A DNA stretch of 64,000 nt. It comes from Tsuneonella suprasediminis. Its GTDB lineage: Bacteria > Pseudomonadota > Alphaproteobacteria > Sphingomonadales > Sphingomonadaceae. Each line of letters begins with the position of its first letter. Position 1 is the stretch's first letter. The notes beneath the pieces are model-generated. The model saw only the letters and a list, made by a program, of their open reading frames with translations, had not been told where the DNA came from and ran no database searches. Made by a program: the position numbers and the translations under genes. This document shows, in pieces, positions 9,849 to 19,932 of the stretch. The stretch spans positions 48,662 through 112,661 of the forward strand of contig NZ_RAHJ01000021.1 of NCBI RefSeq assembly GCF_003605755.1, read 5' to 3'.

Positions 9849-11302
9849 CAGCTCTCTGCAGTGGCTTTCACAAACCGGTCGAGCAGACGCACGCCGAAGC
9901 CGGTTGCGCCCTTGTCCCAGCTATGCCCCGGCTTTTCGGACCAGACCATGCCCGCAATGTCGAGATGCGCCCAAGGGGTGTCGTTTTCAATATAGCGTTG
10001 CAGGAACTGCGCGGCGGTGATCGAACCGGCGAACCGCGGGCCGATGTTTTTCATATCGGCAATCGGGCTGTCCAGCAGCTTGTCGTATGCCGGTGCCAGC
10101 GGGAAGCGCCACAGCTTGTCGCCGGTCGCCTTGCCCGCACCGATCAGATCGTCGGCCAGTTCGTCGGAGTTGGAGAAGCAGCCGCCGTGTTCGGTGCCCA
10201 GCGCAATCATCATCGCCCCGGTCAGCGTGGCCAGATCGACGATTTTGGCGGGCTTGAACTGTTTCTGCGTCCACGTCAGCGCATCGGCCAGCACCAGCCG
10301 CCCTTCGGCATCGGTGTTGAGCACTTCCACCGTCTGTCCCGACATCGTCGTGACGACATCGCCCGGACGCTGCGCGTTGCCATCGGGCATGTTTTCGACC
10401 AGCCCGATAACGCCGACGACGTTGACCGGTGCCTTGCGTGTGACCAGCGTCATCATCGCACCAACCACTGCGGCCGATCCGCCCATGTCCCACTTCATAT
10501 CTTCCATGCCCGGTCCGGGCTTGAGCGATATACCGCCGGTATCGAACGTCACCCCTTTGCCGACAAATGCGATAGGTGCATCGTCGGGGTTGCCGCCCAT
10601 CCATTTGATGGCAAGCACCCGCGATTCGCGGATCGAGCCCTGCCCGACGCCGAGCAGAGCGCCCATGCCAAGGTTCTTCATCGTCGCTTCGTCGAGTACG
10701 ATCAGTTCCGCACCGGTATCGGCAAAGCGTTCGGTGCACCGCGCGACGTAGCTTTCCGGGTAGAGGATATTGGCGGGCTCTGTGACCAGTTCGCGCGCCA
10801 GTTCCACGCCCTTCGCCACCGCAGCAGCCTCTTCCCACGCTTCCTTCGCACCATCAGCCACGCCAACGACGACGACGGAATCGAGTGTCGCCTTCTGATC
10901 GTCTTTCAGCTTGGTGCGATAGATATCGTAGCGCCAGGAACGCAGGCGGAATCCCAACAGCACCGACGCCGCCTCTTCCGCTGTCAGATCGGTCAGTTCG
11001 ATAGCAATCGATTCAGCGCCCGAACGCAGATATTTGGCGGCCAGAGCGGCCCCTGCCTTCTCACAATTTGCAAGACGTTCGGCATCGTCGGCCTTACCCG
11101 CGCCGGCAAGCGCGACCCGCACGACATGGCCCTTTCTGTCGGCGAACACTTCGAATATCTGCCCCGCACTTCCTTTGAACCGGGCGACCGATGCGCCCTG
11201 TGCGATCATCGGTTCGAGGCTGGCGAGGTCATCACCCTGATCGATGATACGAGCGACGAGCCGTGCATCGTCAGGAAGCGAGGGGGCGAATTCGATCTGC
11301 AT
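9848..11302 (-). CDS. pepA: Leucyl aminopeptidase (M17)
   Basis: This 484-aa cytosolic di-metal aminopeptidase has the M17 signature [14 protein letters not shown] and the metal/active-site stretch [30 protein letters not shown]. An N-terminal regulatory domain of ~150 residues precedes it. It removes N-terminal residues from peptides. Some PepA proteins also bind DNA, which cannot be judged here. It is divergent from lptD (about 100 bp between starts) and coupled to holC. Confidence 0.96.
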   Translation of the reverse strand: [484 protein letters not shown]

Positions 11303-11406
11303 GAAAGCTCCGGAAAGTAATCGTTATTTGGGGCCAGAACCGGGAAAGCCCGGCTGGCACGCTGATGGCGATTGCGATTAGGCCGCGACGATGCGATAGG
11401 CAAGGG

Positions 11407-13707
11407 ATGCCCCCCATTCCGACAGCATTTGTGCAAGCTGCGGCGCCTCGCTTGCCCTACCGATTTGCCGGCGCATCCGCGCTTGTTTTCGCTTTGCTGG
11501 CTGCACCGGCCAGCGCGCAGGATGCGACAGGGGAAACAGCCGAAGCCCTCGAATCGGCGGCAAAAACTACGCCCCCGCCCACCAATGCTCCGCTGACAGG
11601 AGTGGAGCGGGTGGTGCAATTCGAAGCGGACGAGGTCGCATACGATTCCAACGGCGAAAACGCGACCGCCACCGGCAATGTCGTGCTCCGCAGCGAACAG
11701 CGATCGGTCCGCGCCGACACGGTGACATGGAACCGCAAGAGCGGGCTGATCGTGGCCAACGGCAATGTCCGTCTGGTCGATGAAAACGGAAACCAGCTTT
11801 ACACCGACAAGCTCGAACTGACCGACACATTCGAAGCCGGATCGATGGAAGATGTCCTGCTCGCACTGCGCGAAGGGGGCCGTCTGGCGGCGGTTCGCGG
11901 CGAACGAATGGCCGATGGCACGGTCGAGCTGGACAAGGCCGCCTATAGCGGATGCCCTGTCGAAACCACAGATGGCTGCCCGAAAAAACCCAGCTGGCGG
12001 ATCACTTCGGAAAAAGTTCTCTACGATCCGAAGACCAGCAATGTCCGGTTCAAGGGGGCATACCTCGAACTGTTCGGGATGCGTCTGCTGCCTATGCCGG
12101 GCCTCAGTGTCCGCACCGATGGCAGCGCGGTGTCCGGTTTCCTGATCCCCGAAATCCAGTTTTCGGAAAACAACGGGGTTCAGGTCAGCGGCAAATACTA
12201 TTTCCGGGTGGACGATAACAAGGATCTGGAACTGACCGGGCATCTGTTCACCGATGCACCGCCGATGATTTCGGGCCAATGGCGCCATCTGACCGATATC
12301 GGCGCCTATCAGATTACCGGCTACCTCACGACCAGCCGCCGCAGCACCGATGTGACAACCGGCTCGACAGAGCGTGACGTGCGCGGATATCTGTTCACCA
12401 ATGGCCGGTTCCAGTTCGACCCTAACTGGAGCCTCGATTACTCGATCCGCCGGGCCAGCGACCGCACATTCCTGCGCCGCTACGACATCAGTTACGATGA
12501 TCGCCTGCGTTCGCTCATCAAGCTGGAGCGGGTGGGCGATACCAGTTATTTCCAGCTGGCCGGTTATGCCACGCAAACGCTGCAGCTGAATGCCGATCAG
12601 GGGCAAGTCCCTGTTGCCTTGCCGCTGATCGACTGGCGCAAGCGGATCGACGACCCCGTTCTGGGCGGCAAGATCGAATTTCAGGCCAACTCGCTGGCCC
12701 TGATGCGCGACACCGGGCAGGATACCCAGCGCGCATTTGCCGGCGCCCGGTGGGATCTGCGCCGGGTGACCGGAATGGGCCAGCTCGTCACGCTGACCGG
12801 TCTGGTACGCGGCGACGTCTATCATTCGTCGGACAATGGACTGACCGACACGGCGATATACCGCGGCAATCCCGGCTGGGAAACGCGCGGGGTCGCGCTG
12901 GCTGCGCTCGATATCCAGTGGCCGTTCGTCGGTCGGGCGTTCGGTGGCACGCAAGTGATTACGCCCCGTGTGCAATTCGTCGCCAGCCCGCCGATCCGCA
13001 ATCTGGCCGTGCCGAACGAAGATGCCCGCGCGGTGGATCTGGAAGATTCCAACCTGTTCGCACTCAACCGCTTTCCCGGATACGATCGGGTGGAAGACGG
13101 GGCGCGTGTTACTTACGGCGTCGATTACGATTTACAGTTTCCCGACTGGCGCATCCGCAGCACAGTGGGGCAATCCTATCGCCTGTCGGATCAGCGTTCG
13201 ATTCTGCCCGACGGCACCGGCCTTGCCGAACAGGTGTCCGATTTCGTGGGTCGCACGGAAGTGCGCTATAAAGATTTCCTCAAGCTGACCCACCGTTTCC
13301 GGCTGGATAAAGACAATCTGGGCGTTCGACGCAACGAACTGGATGCGACGATCGGTTCGAGCAAGACATATGCGGAAATCGGCTATCTACGCCTGAACCG
13401 CAATATTTCCAGCACGATAGAGGATTTGCGCGACCGCGAAGAACTGCGCGCGGCGACGCGTATCGCATTCGCCCGATATTGGTCGGTATTCGGTTCGGGT
13501 GTGTTCAACCTGACCGATCGGGAGGAGGACCCGACACTGACGTCCAGCGGATTCGACCCGGTTCGCACCCGGCTAGGCGTCGCTTACGAAGACGAATGCC
13601 TCGAACTCGGGCTGACCTGGCGGCGCGACTATGTCGATACCGGCGATGCCCGGCGCGGCAATACTTTCCAGATATATTTCGCGCTACGTAATCTGGGATT
13701 CCGCTGA
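11407..13707 (+). CDS. lptD: LPS-assembly outer-membrane protein LptD
   Basis: This 766-aa protein inserts lipopolysaccharide into the outer leaflet of the outer membrane. A signal peptide (cleaved after LAAPASAQ) is followed by an OstA/LptA-like beta-jellyroll (VVQFEADEVAYDSNGE, ATGNVVLRS, at about 55-190) and a large beta-barrel (VSGFLIPEIQFSENNG onward). It ends in FALRNLGF with C-terminal Phe-Arg-type strand. I chose the ATG at 11407 because it starts a normal signal peptide. An in-frame start at 11365 adds 14 unlikely residues. It heads the classical lptD-surA-pdxA-rsmA series. Confidence 0.95.
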   Translation: MPPIPTAFVQAAAPRLPYRFAGASALVFALLAAPASAQDATGETAEALESAAKTTPPPTNAPLTGVERVVQFEADEVAYDSNGENATATGNVVLRSEQRSVRADTVTWNRKSGLIVANGNVRLVDENGNQLYTDKLELTDTFEAGSMEDVLLALREGGRLAAVRGERMADGTVELDKAAYSGCPVETTDGCPKKPSWRITSEKVLYDPKTSNVRFKGAYLELFGMRLLPMPGLSVRTDGSAVSGFLIPEIQFSENNGVQVSGKYYFRVDDNKDLELTGHLFTDAPPMISGQWRHLTDIGAYQITGYLTTSRRSTDVTTGSTERDVRGYLFTNGRFQFDPNWSLDYSIRRASDRTFLRRYDISYDDRLRSLIKLERVGDTSYFQLAGYATQTLQLNADQGQVPVALPLIDWRKRIDDPVLGGKIEFQANSLALMRDTGQDTQRAFAGARWDLRRVTGMGQLVTLTGLVRGDVYHSSDNGLTDTAIYRGNPGWETRGVALAALDIQWPFVGRAFGGTQVITPRVQFVASPPIRNLAVPNEDARAVDLEDSNLFALNRFPGYDRVEDGARVTYGVDYDLQFPDWRIRSTVGQSYRLSDQRSILPDGTGLAEQVSDFVGRTEVRYKDFLKLTHRFRLDKDNLGVRRNELDATIGSSKTYAEIGYLRLNRNISSTIEDLRDREELRAATRIAFARYWSVFGSGVFNLTDREEDPTLTSSGFDPVRTRLGVAYEDECLELGLTWRRDYVDTGDARRGNTFQIYFALRNLGFR

Positions 13708-13865
13708 TTACTTTTGCCGGTTGCGGGGATTGGTTGCACGGCGGGCGTTGGCAGCACGGGGCAAAACCGCTATCCGGCTGCACTCAGCTTGGGTTAAGCC
13801 GTCTGGCCGCACTGGCTCATTATTACGAAGTAGCCGAAAACCGGCGCTGCAATCGGACTTTACGC

Positions 13866-15227
13866 GTGATCGAAAAGACTGTTTCCAAACTGATTTGCGG
13901 CATCGCCGCGTTCGGCCTGATCGCCGCCCCCATCACCGCGACTGCACAGCAGGCACAGGCGATGGACGAAGCGAACAACGATACGAGCGGGCTCGATCTG
14001 CCGGCAAACATATCGCTGCTGGGGAACAGCAACCCGAACGAACGCAAGCCAACCGCCGTGGTCAATGGACAGGTTATCACAGGCACAGACGTGGACCAGC
14101 GTGTCGCTCTCGTAGTCGCGGCGAACAAGGGCAAGATTTCCGAGGAAGAAATGCAGCGCCTGCGGGCGCAGGTCCTGCGGAACCTGATCGACGAAACGCT
14201 GGAAATTCAGGCGGCCAAGGCGCAGGAAATCGAAGTCAGCGCCGCTCAGGTCGATGAAACGTACAAACGCGTCGCACAACAGAATTTTGGGCAATCGCCC
14301 GCAGCGCTGGACGCACATCTGGAATCGATCGGTTCCTCTCCCGCTTCGCTGAAACGCCAGATCCTGGGCGAAATGGCGTGGCAGCAACTGCTGCGTCGCA
14401 ATGTGTCGCCGTTCGTCAACGTGTCGAGCGAAGAAGTGAACGAAATGCTCGCGCGCCTGAATGCTTCGCGCGGGACGGAAGAGTATCGCCTCGGCGAAAT
14501 TTACATGGCAGCCACTCCGACAACGCAGGCGCAAGTCGAAGCGAACATGCGTAAAATCATCGAGCAACTGCGTTCGGGCGGCAGCTTCGTCGCCTATGCG
14601 CGCCAGTTTTCGGAGGCATCGACCGCCGCAGTGGGTGGCGACCTTGGCTTTGTCCGTCTCGAAACCCTGCCCGCCGAACTGGCGGCTGCGGCGCGCGAAA
14701 TGCAACCGGGGCAGGTGATCGGTCCGATTGCCAACTCTGGCGGATATTCGATCCTTTACCTGATCGACAAGAAGGCGATCCTTTCGGCCGACCCGCGCGA
14801 CGCGACGCTCAGCCTCAAGCAGATTTCGCTCAATTTCCCCAAGGGGACCAGCAAGGCCGACGCGACCAAGCGGCTGGAAACTTTCACGCAGCAGGTTCAG
14901 GCGATCAAGGGTTGCGGCGATGCCGAAGCCAGTGCCGCCAAAATCGGTGCCGATATCGTCAGCAACGACAACATCCGTGTGCGCGCCTTGCCGGAACAAT
15001 TGCAACAGATCATGCTGAACCTGCAAATCGGGCAGTCCACTCCGCCGTTTGGTTCGGTGGAAGAAGGCGTGCGTGTGCTAATGCTGTGCGGGCGTGACGA
15101 TCCGCAGACCGGCGATGCACCGTCGTTCGATCAGGTGATGAGCCAGCTCGAAAACGAACGCATCGACAAGCGTGCTCAGCGTTACCTGCGCGACCTGCGT
15201 AACGACGCTTACATCGTTTACAACTGA
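13866..15227 (+). CDS. surA: Periplasmic peptidyl-prolyl isomerase/chaperone, SurA-like
   Basis: This 453-aa protein is an outer-membrane-protein chaperone with parvulin activity. A signal peptide (cleaved after ITATAQ) precedes a SurA N-terminal domain (VVNGQVITGTDVDQRV), and a parvulin domain includes the GGDLGFVRLETLPAEL and VIGPIANSGGYSILYL motifs. A second, more degenerate parvulin region follows. I chose the GTG at 13866 because it directly precedes the signal peptide. The open frame extends to 13734 but that part does not look coding. It follows lptD, whose assembly depends on SurA in other bacteria. Confidence 0.92.
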   Translation: MIEKTVSKLICGIAAFGLIAAPITATAQQAQAMDEANNDTSGLDLPANISLLGNSNPNERKPTAVVNGQVITGTDVDQRVALVVAANKGKISEEEMQRLRAQVLRNLIDETLEIQAAKAQEIEVSAAQVDETYKRVAQQNFGQSPAALDAHLESIGSSPASLKRQILGEMAWQQLLRRNVSPFVNVSSEEVNEMLARLNASRGTEEYRLGEIYMAATPTTQAQVEANMRKIIEQLRSGGSFVAYARQFSEASTAAVGGDLGFVRLETLPAELAAAAREMQPGQVIGPIANSGGYSILYLIDKKAILSADPRDATLSLKQISLNFPKGTSKADATKRLETFTQQVQAIKGCGDAEASAAKIGADIVSNDNIRVRALPEQLQQIMLNLQIGQSTPPFGSVEEGVRVLMLCGRDDPQTGDAPSFDQVMSQLENERIDKRAQRYLRDLRNDAYIVYN

Positions 15228-15232
15228 TCGCG

Positions 15233-16258
15233 ATGCCCGCCCCCCTCGCCCTGTCGCTGGGGGATCCGGCTGGCATTGGCCCTGAACTGATCGCCGCAAG
15301 CTGGGAGCAACGCGACGCCGCTGTGCTACCGCCGTTCTTCGCTGTCGGGGGTGCCAGTCTGCTGGCCAGCGCCGCCAAAGCGCGCGGGCTGGATATTCCG
15401 GTAGAGCGGATCGACAGCCCGGCGCAGGCGGCAGACGTATTTCCCCATGCCCTGCCCGTGCTGGGAGAGATCGATGCAGCGTGGAACCCCGGCAATCCCG
15501 ACAGGGACGGCGCGCGACTGGCCCTTGCCTCTCTCCGCACAGCCGCCGAACTGACCGTTTCGGGGGCCGCAGCGGCCATCGTGACCGGCCCGATTGCCAA
15601 GGCTCTGCTGGCCGAAGTCGGCTTCGATTATCCGGGGCAGACCGAATTCGTCGCTGCCGCGAGCGGTGTTGCCGCGGGTGACGCGGTGATGATGCTGGCG
15701 GGCCCCCAGTTGCGGACTATCCCGCTTACCGTGCACGTCGCACTGTCGCAAGTGCCCGCGCTGATCACCGCCGATCTGATCCGGCGCCGCACCCGGATCG
15801 CTGCTGCCGCCTTGCAACGCGATTTCGGCCTTGCCAGCCCGCGCATCGCGATTGCCGCGCTCAACCCACATGCCGGGGAACACGGGCGCATGGGCCATGA
15901 AGACAGCGCAGTCATCGCCCCCGCGATTGCCGCGCTGGTGGCGGAAGGGTTCGCTGTGACTGGCCCGCATCCTGCCGACGCGCTGTTCGCTCCACATGCG
16001 CGCGGTGATTATGACGTGGCGCTGTGTATGTATCACGATCAGGCACTGATCCCGATCAAGGCGCTGGATTTCGATGCCGGGGTCAATGTGACGCTCGGCC
16101 TGCCGATTATCCGCACCAGCCCCGATCACGGCACCGCATTCGCCATCGCGGGCACCGGCAAGGCCGATCCCGGCGCCACCATTGCCGCGATCCGCATGGC
16201 AGGCGAATGCGCCACGCGACGGGCAAGTTATAAAGTAGAAGCGAAGTTCGCCTCATAA
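15233..16258 (+). CDS. pdxA: 4-hydroxythreonine-4-phosphate dehydrogenase
   Basis: This 341-aa NAD-dependent enzyme of pyridoxal 5'-phosphate synthesis starts 5 bp after surA. Signatures are [14 protein letters not shown] at the N-terminus, [11 protein letters not shown] in the middle, and [38 protein letters not shown], which carries the conserved metal-binding His and Asp residues. Length is standard. The C-terminus is followed directly by repeat DNA. Confidence 0.96.
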   Translation: [341 protein letters not shown]

Positions 16259-16299
16259 TACATGCCTCAGGCGCACAACGGCACCCAACCGTCTCTTCC

Positions 16300-16690
16300 T
16301 TCGTCATTGCGAGTAGCCACAGGCGACGTGGCAATCCATGAACCATACCTCGCCTCAACCACAGCCGATGCGATGGGCGGAAACGTCAGGTCATGGATTG
16401 CTTCACTGCGTTCGCAATGACGAGTGGGGAGAAGCGCATCCATCCCCCGGACCTGATCCGGGGCCCCCGCTTTTCTTCGACGGCGCGATGCAGGGGGAAG
16501 TTGGCCCCCGGCTCGGAGGCCGGAGTGACGGGGTAACGAGGTAATGGAGGTAGCCAAGCTGTTGGCCTTAACCCCACCATCTCCCCTCGTCATTGCGAGG
16601 AGCCGCAGGCGACGTGGCAATCCATGGACCGCACCTCGCCTCACCAACAACCGATGCGACAGGCGGAACCGTCGCATCATGGGTTACTTC
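16300..16690. repeat. Repeat cluster between pdxA and rsmA
   Basis: Two copies of the CGTCATTGCGAG element (from about 16302 and 16588) flank one copy of the CCCCGGACCTGATCCGGGG palindrome at about 16450 with its GGCCGGAGTGACG tail. The 588-bp gap between pdxA and rsmA holds these and, from about 16700, unremarkable DNA leading to the rsmA start. The ORFs seen here are repeat read-throughs. Confidence 0.75.
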
Positions 16691-16846
16691 GCTGCGCGGG
16701 CAATGTCGCAATGGTAAGTGAGCGCTGGACGCAGCGCTCCCGCATAGGACTCAATATGACCAGCTACTCCCACTCCATTCCCTTCACCCCCTGAAAATTC
16801 CCGCCCGCGACTTCGCATCGTCCGCAATCGCGCGTAAGACAGTCAG

Positions 16847-17683
16847 GTGAATCCAAACCCACCCCTGCCCCCCATTCGCGACGTCATCAATCGCCACGGC
16901 CTGAGCGCAAGCAAAGCACTGGGGCAGAACTTCCTGCTCGACGAACAACTGCTTGACCGGATCGCCGCGATTCCCGGCGATCTGGCAGGCCACCCCGTGC
17001 TGGAGGTCGGCCCCGGTCCTGGCGGGCTGACCCGCGCCATCTTGCGCGCCGGAGGCAAAGTCACCGCCATCGAAATGGATCGCCGCTGCCTGCCCGCGCT
17101 GGAGGAACTGAGCGCAGCGTTCCCCGGCCAGCTTTCCGTGATCGAAGGCGACGCGATGAAGATCGATCACGCGCAGACGATGGGCGCGCCTTATGCTGTG
17201 ATTGCCAACCTGCCTTATAACGTGGGCACCGCGCTGTTCGTCCGCTGGCTGAGCGGGGAACAGTGGCCACCGCAGTGGACTTCGCTAACGCTGATGTTCC
17301 AGCTCGAAGTGGCGCAGCGGATTGTCGCCCAGCCCGGCACCGGCGCATACGGCAGGCTGGCCGTGCTGGCGCAGTGGCGGTCCGATGCAAAGCTGGCGAT
17401 GAAGGTCCATCGCAGTGCCTTCACCCCTCCCCCCAAAGTGATGAGCGCGATCGTCCACGTAACGCCGAAGGCTCAGCCCGAAGGCGTATCGGCCCGTTTG
17501 CTGGAGCGTGTGACCGAAGCCGCCTTCGGCCAGCGGCGCAAGATGCTGCGGCAGAGCCTGAAAGGCGTGCCACACGCGCTCGATGCGCTGGATATCGTGG
17601 GAATCGATCCGCAGCGCCGCGCCGAAACTCTTTCGGTCGACGAGTTTGTCGTGCTCGCCCGTACACTTGGCACGCTGGGGTAG
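16847..17683 (+). CDS. rsmA: 16S rRNA (A1518/A1519) dimethyltransferase
   Basis: This 278-aa KsgA/RsmA enzyme dimethylates two adenines in helix 45 of 16S rRNA. Visible motifs are KALGQNFL, the SAM-binding VGPGPGGLT, and the catalytic NLPYNVG. The C-terminal helical domain ([14 protein letters not shown]) is intact. The start is GTG at 16847, preceded by a weak CAG/AGG-rich stretch. No ATG fits the conserved N-terminus. In many bacteria rsmA is directly linked to pdxA; here repeats separate them. Confidence 0.95.
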   Translation: MNPNPPLPPIRDVINRHGLSASKALGQNFLLDEQLLDRIAAIPGDLAGHPVLEVGPGPGGLTRAILRAGGKVTAIEMDRRCLPALEELSAAFPGQLSVIEGDAMKIDHAQTMGAPYAVIANLPYNVGTALFVRWLSGEQWPPQWTSLTLMFQLEVAQRIVAQPGTGAYGRLAVLAQWRSDAKLAMKVHRSAFTPPPKVMSAIVHVTPKAQPEGVSARLLERVTEAAFGQRRKMLRQSLKGVPHALDALDIVGIDPQRRAETLSVDEFVVLARTLGTLG

Positions 17684-17716
17684 ACAGCCAAGCCTATCCC
17701 TCTAGAGAAGTTGCCG

Positions 17717-18919
17717 ATGAAACAACTTGCCGAAACCCTCGCAGAGCAGATCGATCAGTCAGCAATGCTGGCGCAAGTGCAAGCGTGGGCTTCAGTAAAC
17801 ACCGGCACCGCCAACCTCGACGGTCTGGCAACGCAGGCTGCGATGCTGGCCGATGCATTCTCTGCGCTGCCCGGGGCTGTCGAACTGGTCGATCCCGCAC
17901 CAGTGACCGCCATCGCCGCAGACGGGCGCGAATTCGAAAAGGCGCACGGTCGGCATATGGTGCTGCGGGTGCGCCCCGACGCCCCGCGGCGTTTCCTGCT
18001 CACCGGGCACATGGACACGGTGTTCCCCGCCGACCACCCGTTTCAGAATCAGACGTGGATCGACGACGATACTCTGAATGGCCCCGGTCTTGCCGATATG
18101 AAGGGTGGCCTGTCGGTCATCCTCCACGCGCTGACCGCGTTCGAAACTTTGCCCGATGCGGCACAGGTGGGCTATGATGTGCTGATCAATTCGGATGAAG
18201 AAACCGGCTCGCTTTCCTCCGCCCCACTGATCGACGCGCTGGCGCAGGGCAAATATGCCGCGCTGACCTACGAACCGAGCGCTCTGCCCGATGGCACGCT
18301 GGCCCATGCGCGCGGGGGCAGCGGCAATTATTCCCTCACCGTCACGGGAAAATCGGCCCATGCCGGCCGCAATCCGCTTGACGGGCGCAATGCGATTGTC
18401 GCTGCCGCGACGCTGGCGGTACGGCTGAAGGAATTGCAGCGCAGCGATATCAGCGTGAACCCGGCCAAGATCGAAGGCGGTGCGGCCAACAACGTCGTGC
18501 CCGATCACGCGATCCTGCGGTTCAACATCCGCCCCAAGGCACCCGATGCCGCCGAACGCTTCGTGGCCGAAATGAACGCCCTGCTGGGCGAAGTGCGCCA
18601 GTCGCAGGAAGTGGACATATCTGTCCACGGCGGCATCACCCGCCCGCCCAAACCCGTCGGTGCACGGGCGCAAAAGCTGTTCGATCTTGTGCGCGACTGC
18701 GGTGCCGTGCTGGGCCAGCATATCGACTGGCAAGCCAGCGGCGGGGTGTGCGACGGCAACAATATCGCCGCCACCGGCGTTCCCGTGGTCGATACGATGG
18801 GCGTGCGCGGCGGCAAGATTCATTCGCCGGACGAATTTATGATCGTCCCATCCCTATCCGGACGTGCGGCGCTGTCCGCGCTCGTCCTGTCCCGTCTTTC
18901 CAGTGGAGATACGCTGTGA
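17717..18919 (+). CDS. M20-family metallohydrolase of the arginine succinyltransferase cluster
   Basis: This 400-aa protein is a zinc-dependent M20 peptidase/deacylase. Metal-binding motifs are LTGHMDTVFP, GPGLADMKGG and NSDEETGS with the catalytic Glu. The dimerisation domain contains TGKSAHAGRNPLDGRNAI. The start ATG at 17717 has GAGAAG upstream. Its GTGA overlap with astA indicates co-translation. M20 enzymes include acetylornithine and succinyl-diaminopimelate deacylases. Because the neighbours make and open N-succinylarginine, I infer it may remove a succinyl group from a pathway product, but the substrate is not proven. Confidence 0.85.
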   Translation: MKQLAETLAEQIDQSAMLAQVQAWASVNTGTANLDGLATQAAMLADAFSALPGAVELVDPAPVTAIAADGREFEKAHGRHMVLRVRPDAPRRFLLTGHMDTVFPADHPFQNQTWIDDDTLNGPGLADMKGGLSVILHALTAFETLPDAAQVGYDVLINSDEETGSLSSAPLIDALAQGKYAALTYEPSALPDGTLAHARGGSGNYSLTVTGKSAHAGRNPLDGRNAIVAAATLAVRLKELQRSDISVNPAKIEGGAANNVVPDHAILRFNIRPKAPDAAERFVAEMNALLGEVRQSQEVDISVHGGITRPPKPVGARAQKLFDLVRDCGAVLGQHIDWQASGGVCDGNNIAATGVPVVDTMGVRGGKIHSPDEFMIVPSLSGRAALSALVLSRLSSGDTL

Positions 18920-19932
18920 GCTTCCTCCTGCGCGCCGCGCGCCCCGCCGATCTCGAACCGCTGTATGAAATGGCCAAACTGACCGGCGGCGGTTTCACCA
19001 ACTTACCGCCCGACCGCAATGCGTTGACCACCAAGCTCGAACGCGCCGCCGATGCCTTTGCCCGCCCGGAAGACGACTTGCGCGACGAACAGTTCGTGCT
19101 GGTGCTGGAAAATGGTGAGACCGGCGCGGTCCGCGGCACGTGCCAGTTGATGACGCAGGTCGGCCAGCGCTGGCCGTTCTATTCCTATCGCCTGACCACC
19201 CTGACTCAGCACTCGAAAGAGCTGGACCGCACGGTGCGGGCCGAAATGCTCAGCCTCGTCACCGATCTGGAAGGCGCCAGCGAAGTCGGCGGCCTGTTCC
19301 TCCATCCGGGGGAACGTGCAGGTGGGCTTGGCCTGTTGCTGGCGCGCAGCCGCTATCTGTTCATTGCCATGCACCGGGCGCGCTTTGCCGATCGCATTCT
19401 GGCCGAACTGCGCGGGATTATCGACGAACGCGGCGGCAGCCCGTTCTGGGATGGTGTCGCGGGCCGCTTCTTCGGCATGAGTTTTCAGGATGCGGATTAT
19501 TTCAACGCAATTCACGGCAATCAGTTCATCGCTGACCTGATGCCCAAGCACCCGGTCTATATCGCGATGCTGGACGACGATGCGCGCACCGCTATCGGCG
19601 TGCCACACCCCACCGGACGGGCCGCCATGCGGATGCTGGAAAACGAAGGTTTCCGCGCCGCAGGCTACGTCGACATTTTCGACGGTGGCCCAACGATGAC
19701 CGCGCAGACCGACGATGTCGTATCGATCAGGGATGCGAAGGCAGCGAAAGTGACCGGGTTCGATCTCGACAAAGGCGAGAAGGCAATCCTCGCTTCGGGG
19801 CGCCTGCAGGAATTCCGTAGTTGTTACGGCATCCGCGCATTCGACGACAACGGCAATCTGCGGATCGACGCACAGGCGGCCGATCTGCTCGACGTAAGCG
19901 AAGGCGATACGGTGTGGAGCGTGGCGCGGTGA
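18916..19932 (+). CDS. astA: Arginine N-succinyltransferase
   Basis: This 338-aa enzyme transfers succinyl from succinyl-CoA to the alpha-amino group of arginine, the first step of the AST catabolic pathway. Signatures are FLLRAARPADLEPLYEMA, the LTGGGFTNLPPD loop, EVGGLFLHPGERAGGLGLLL, and FWDGVAGRFFGMSFQDADYF. GTG start at 18916 overlaps the M20 stop; its own stop overlaps astB by GTGA. Length is normal. Only one subunit type is present. Confidence 0.95.
   Translation: MSFLLRAARPADLEPLYEMAKLTGGGFTNLPPDRNALTTKLERAADAFARPEDDLRDEQFVLVLENGETGAVRGTCQLMTQVGQRWPFYSYRLTTLTQHSKELDRTVRAEMLSLVTDLEGASEVGGLFLHPGERAGGLGLLLARSRYLFIAMHRARFADRILAELRGIIDERGGSPFWDGVAGRFFGMSFQDADYFNAIHGNQFIADLMPKHPVYIAMLDDDARTAIGVPHPTGRAAMRMLENEGFRAAGYVDIFDGGPTMTAQTDDVVSIRDAKAAKVTGFDLDKGEKAILASGRLQEFRSCYGIRAFDDNGNLRIDAQAADLLDVSEGDTVWSVAR

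Noticed and set aside
9653-11320. 555-codon open frame antisense to pepA and holC
   Set aside because: Both pepA and holC are certain on the opposite strand; composition is that of a shadow frame.
11206-12975. 589-codon open frame antisense to lptD
   Set aside because: lptD is unambiguous in the other direction.
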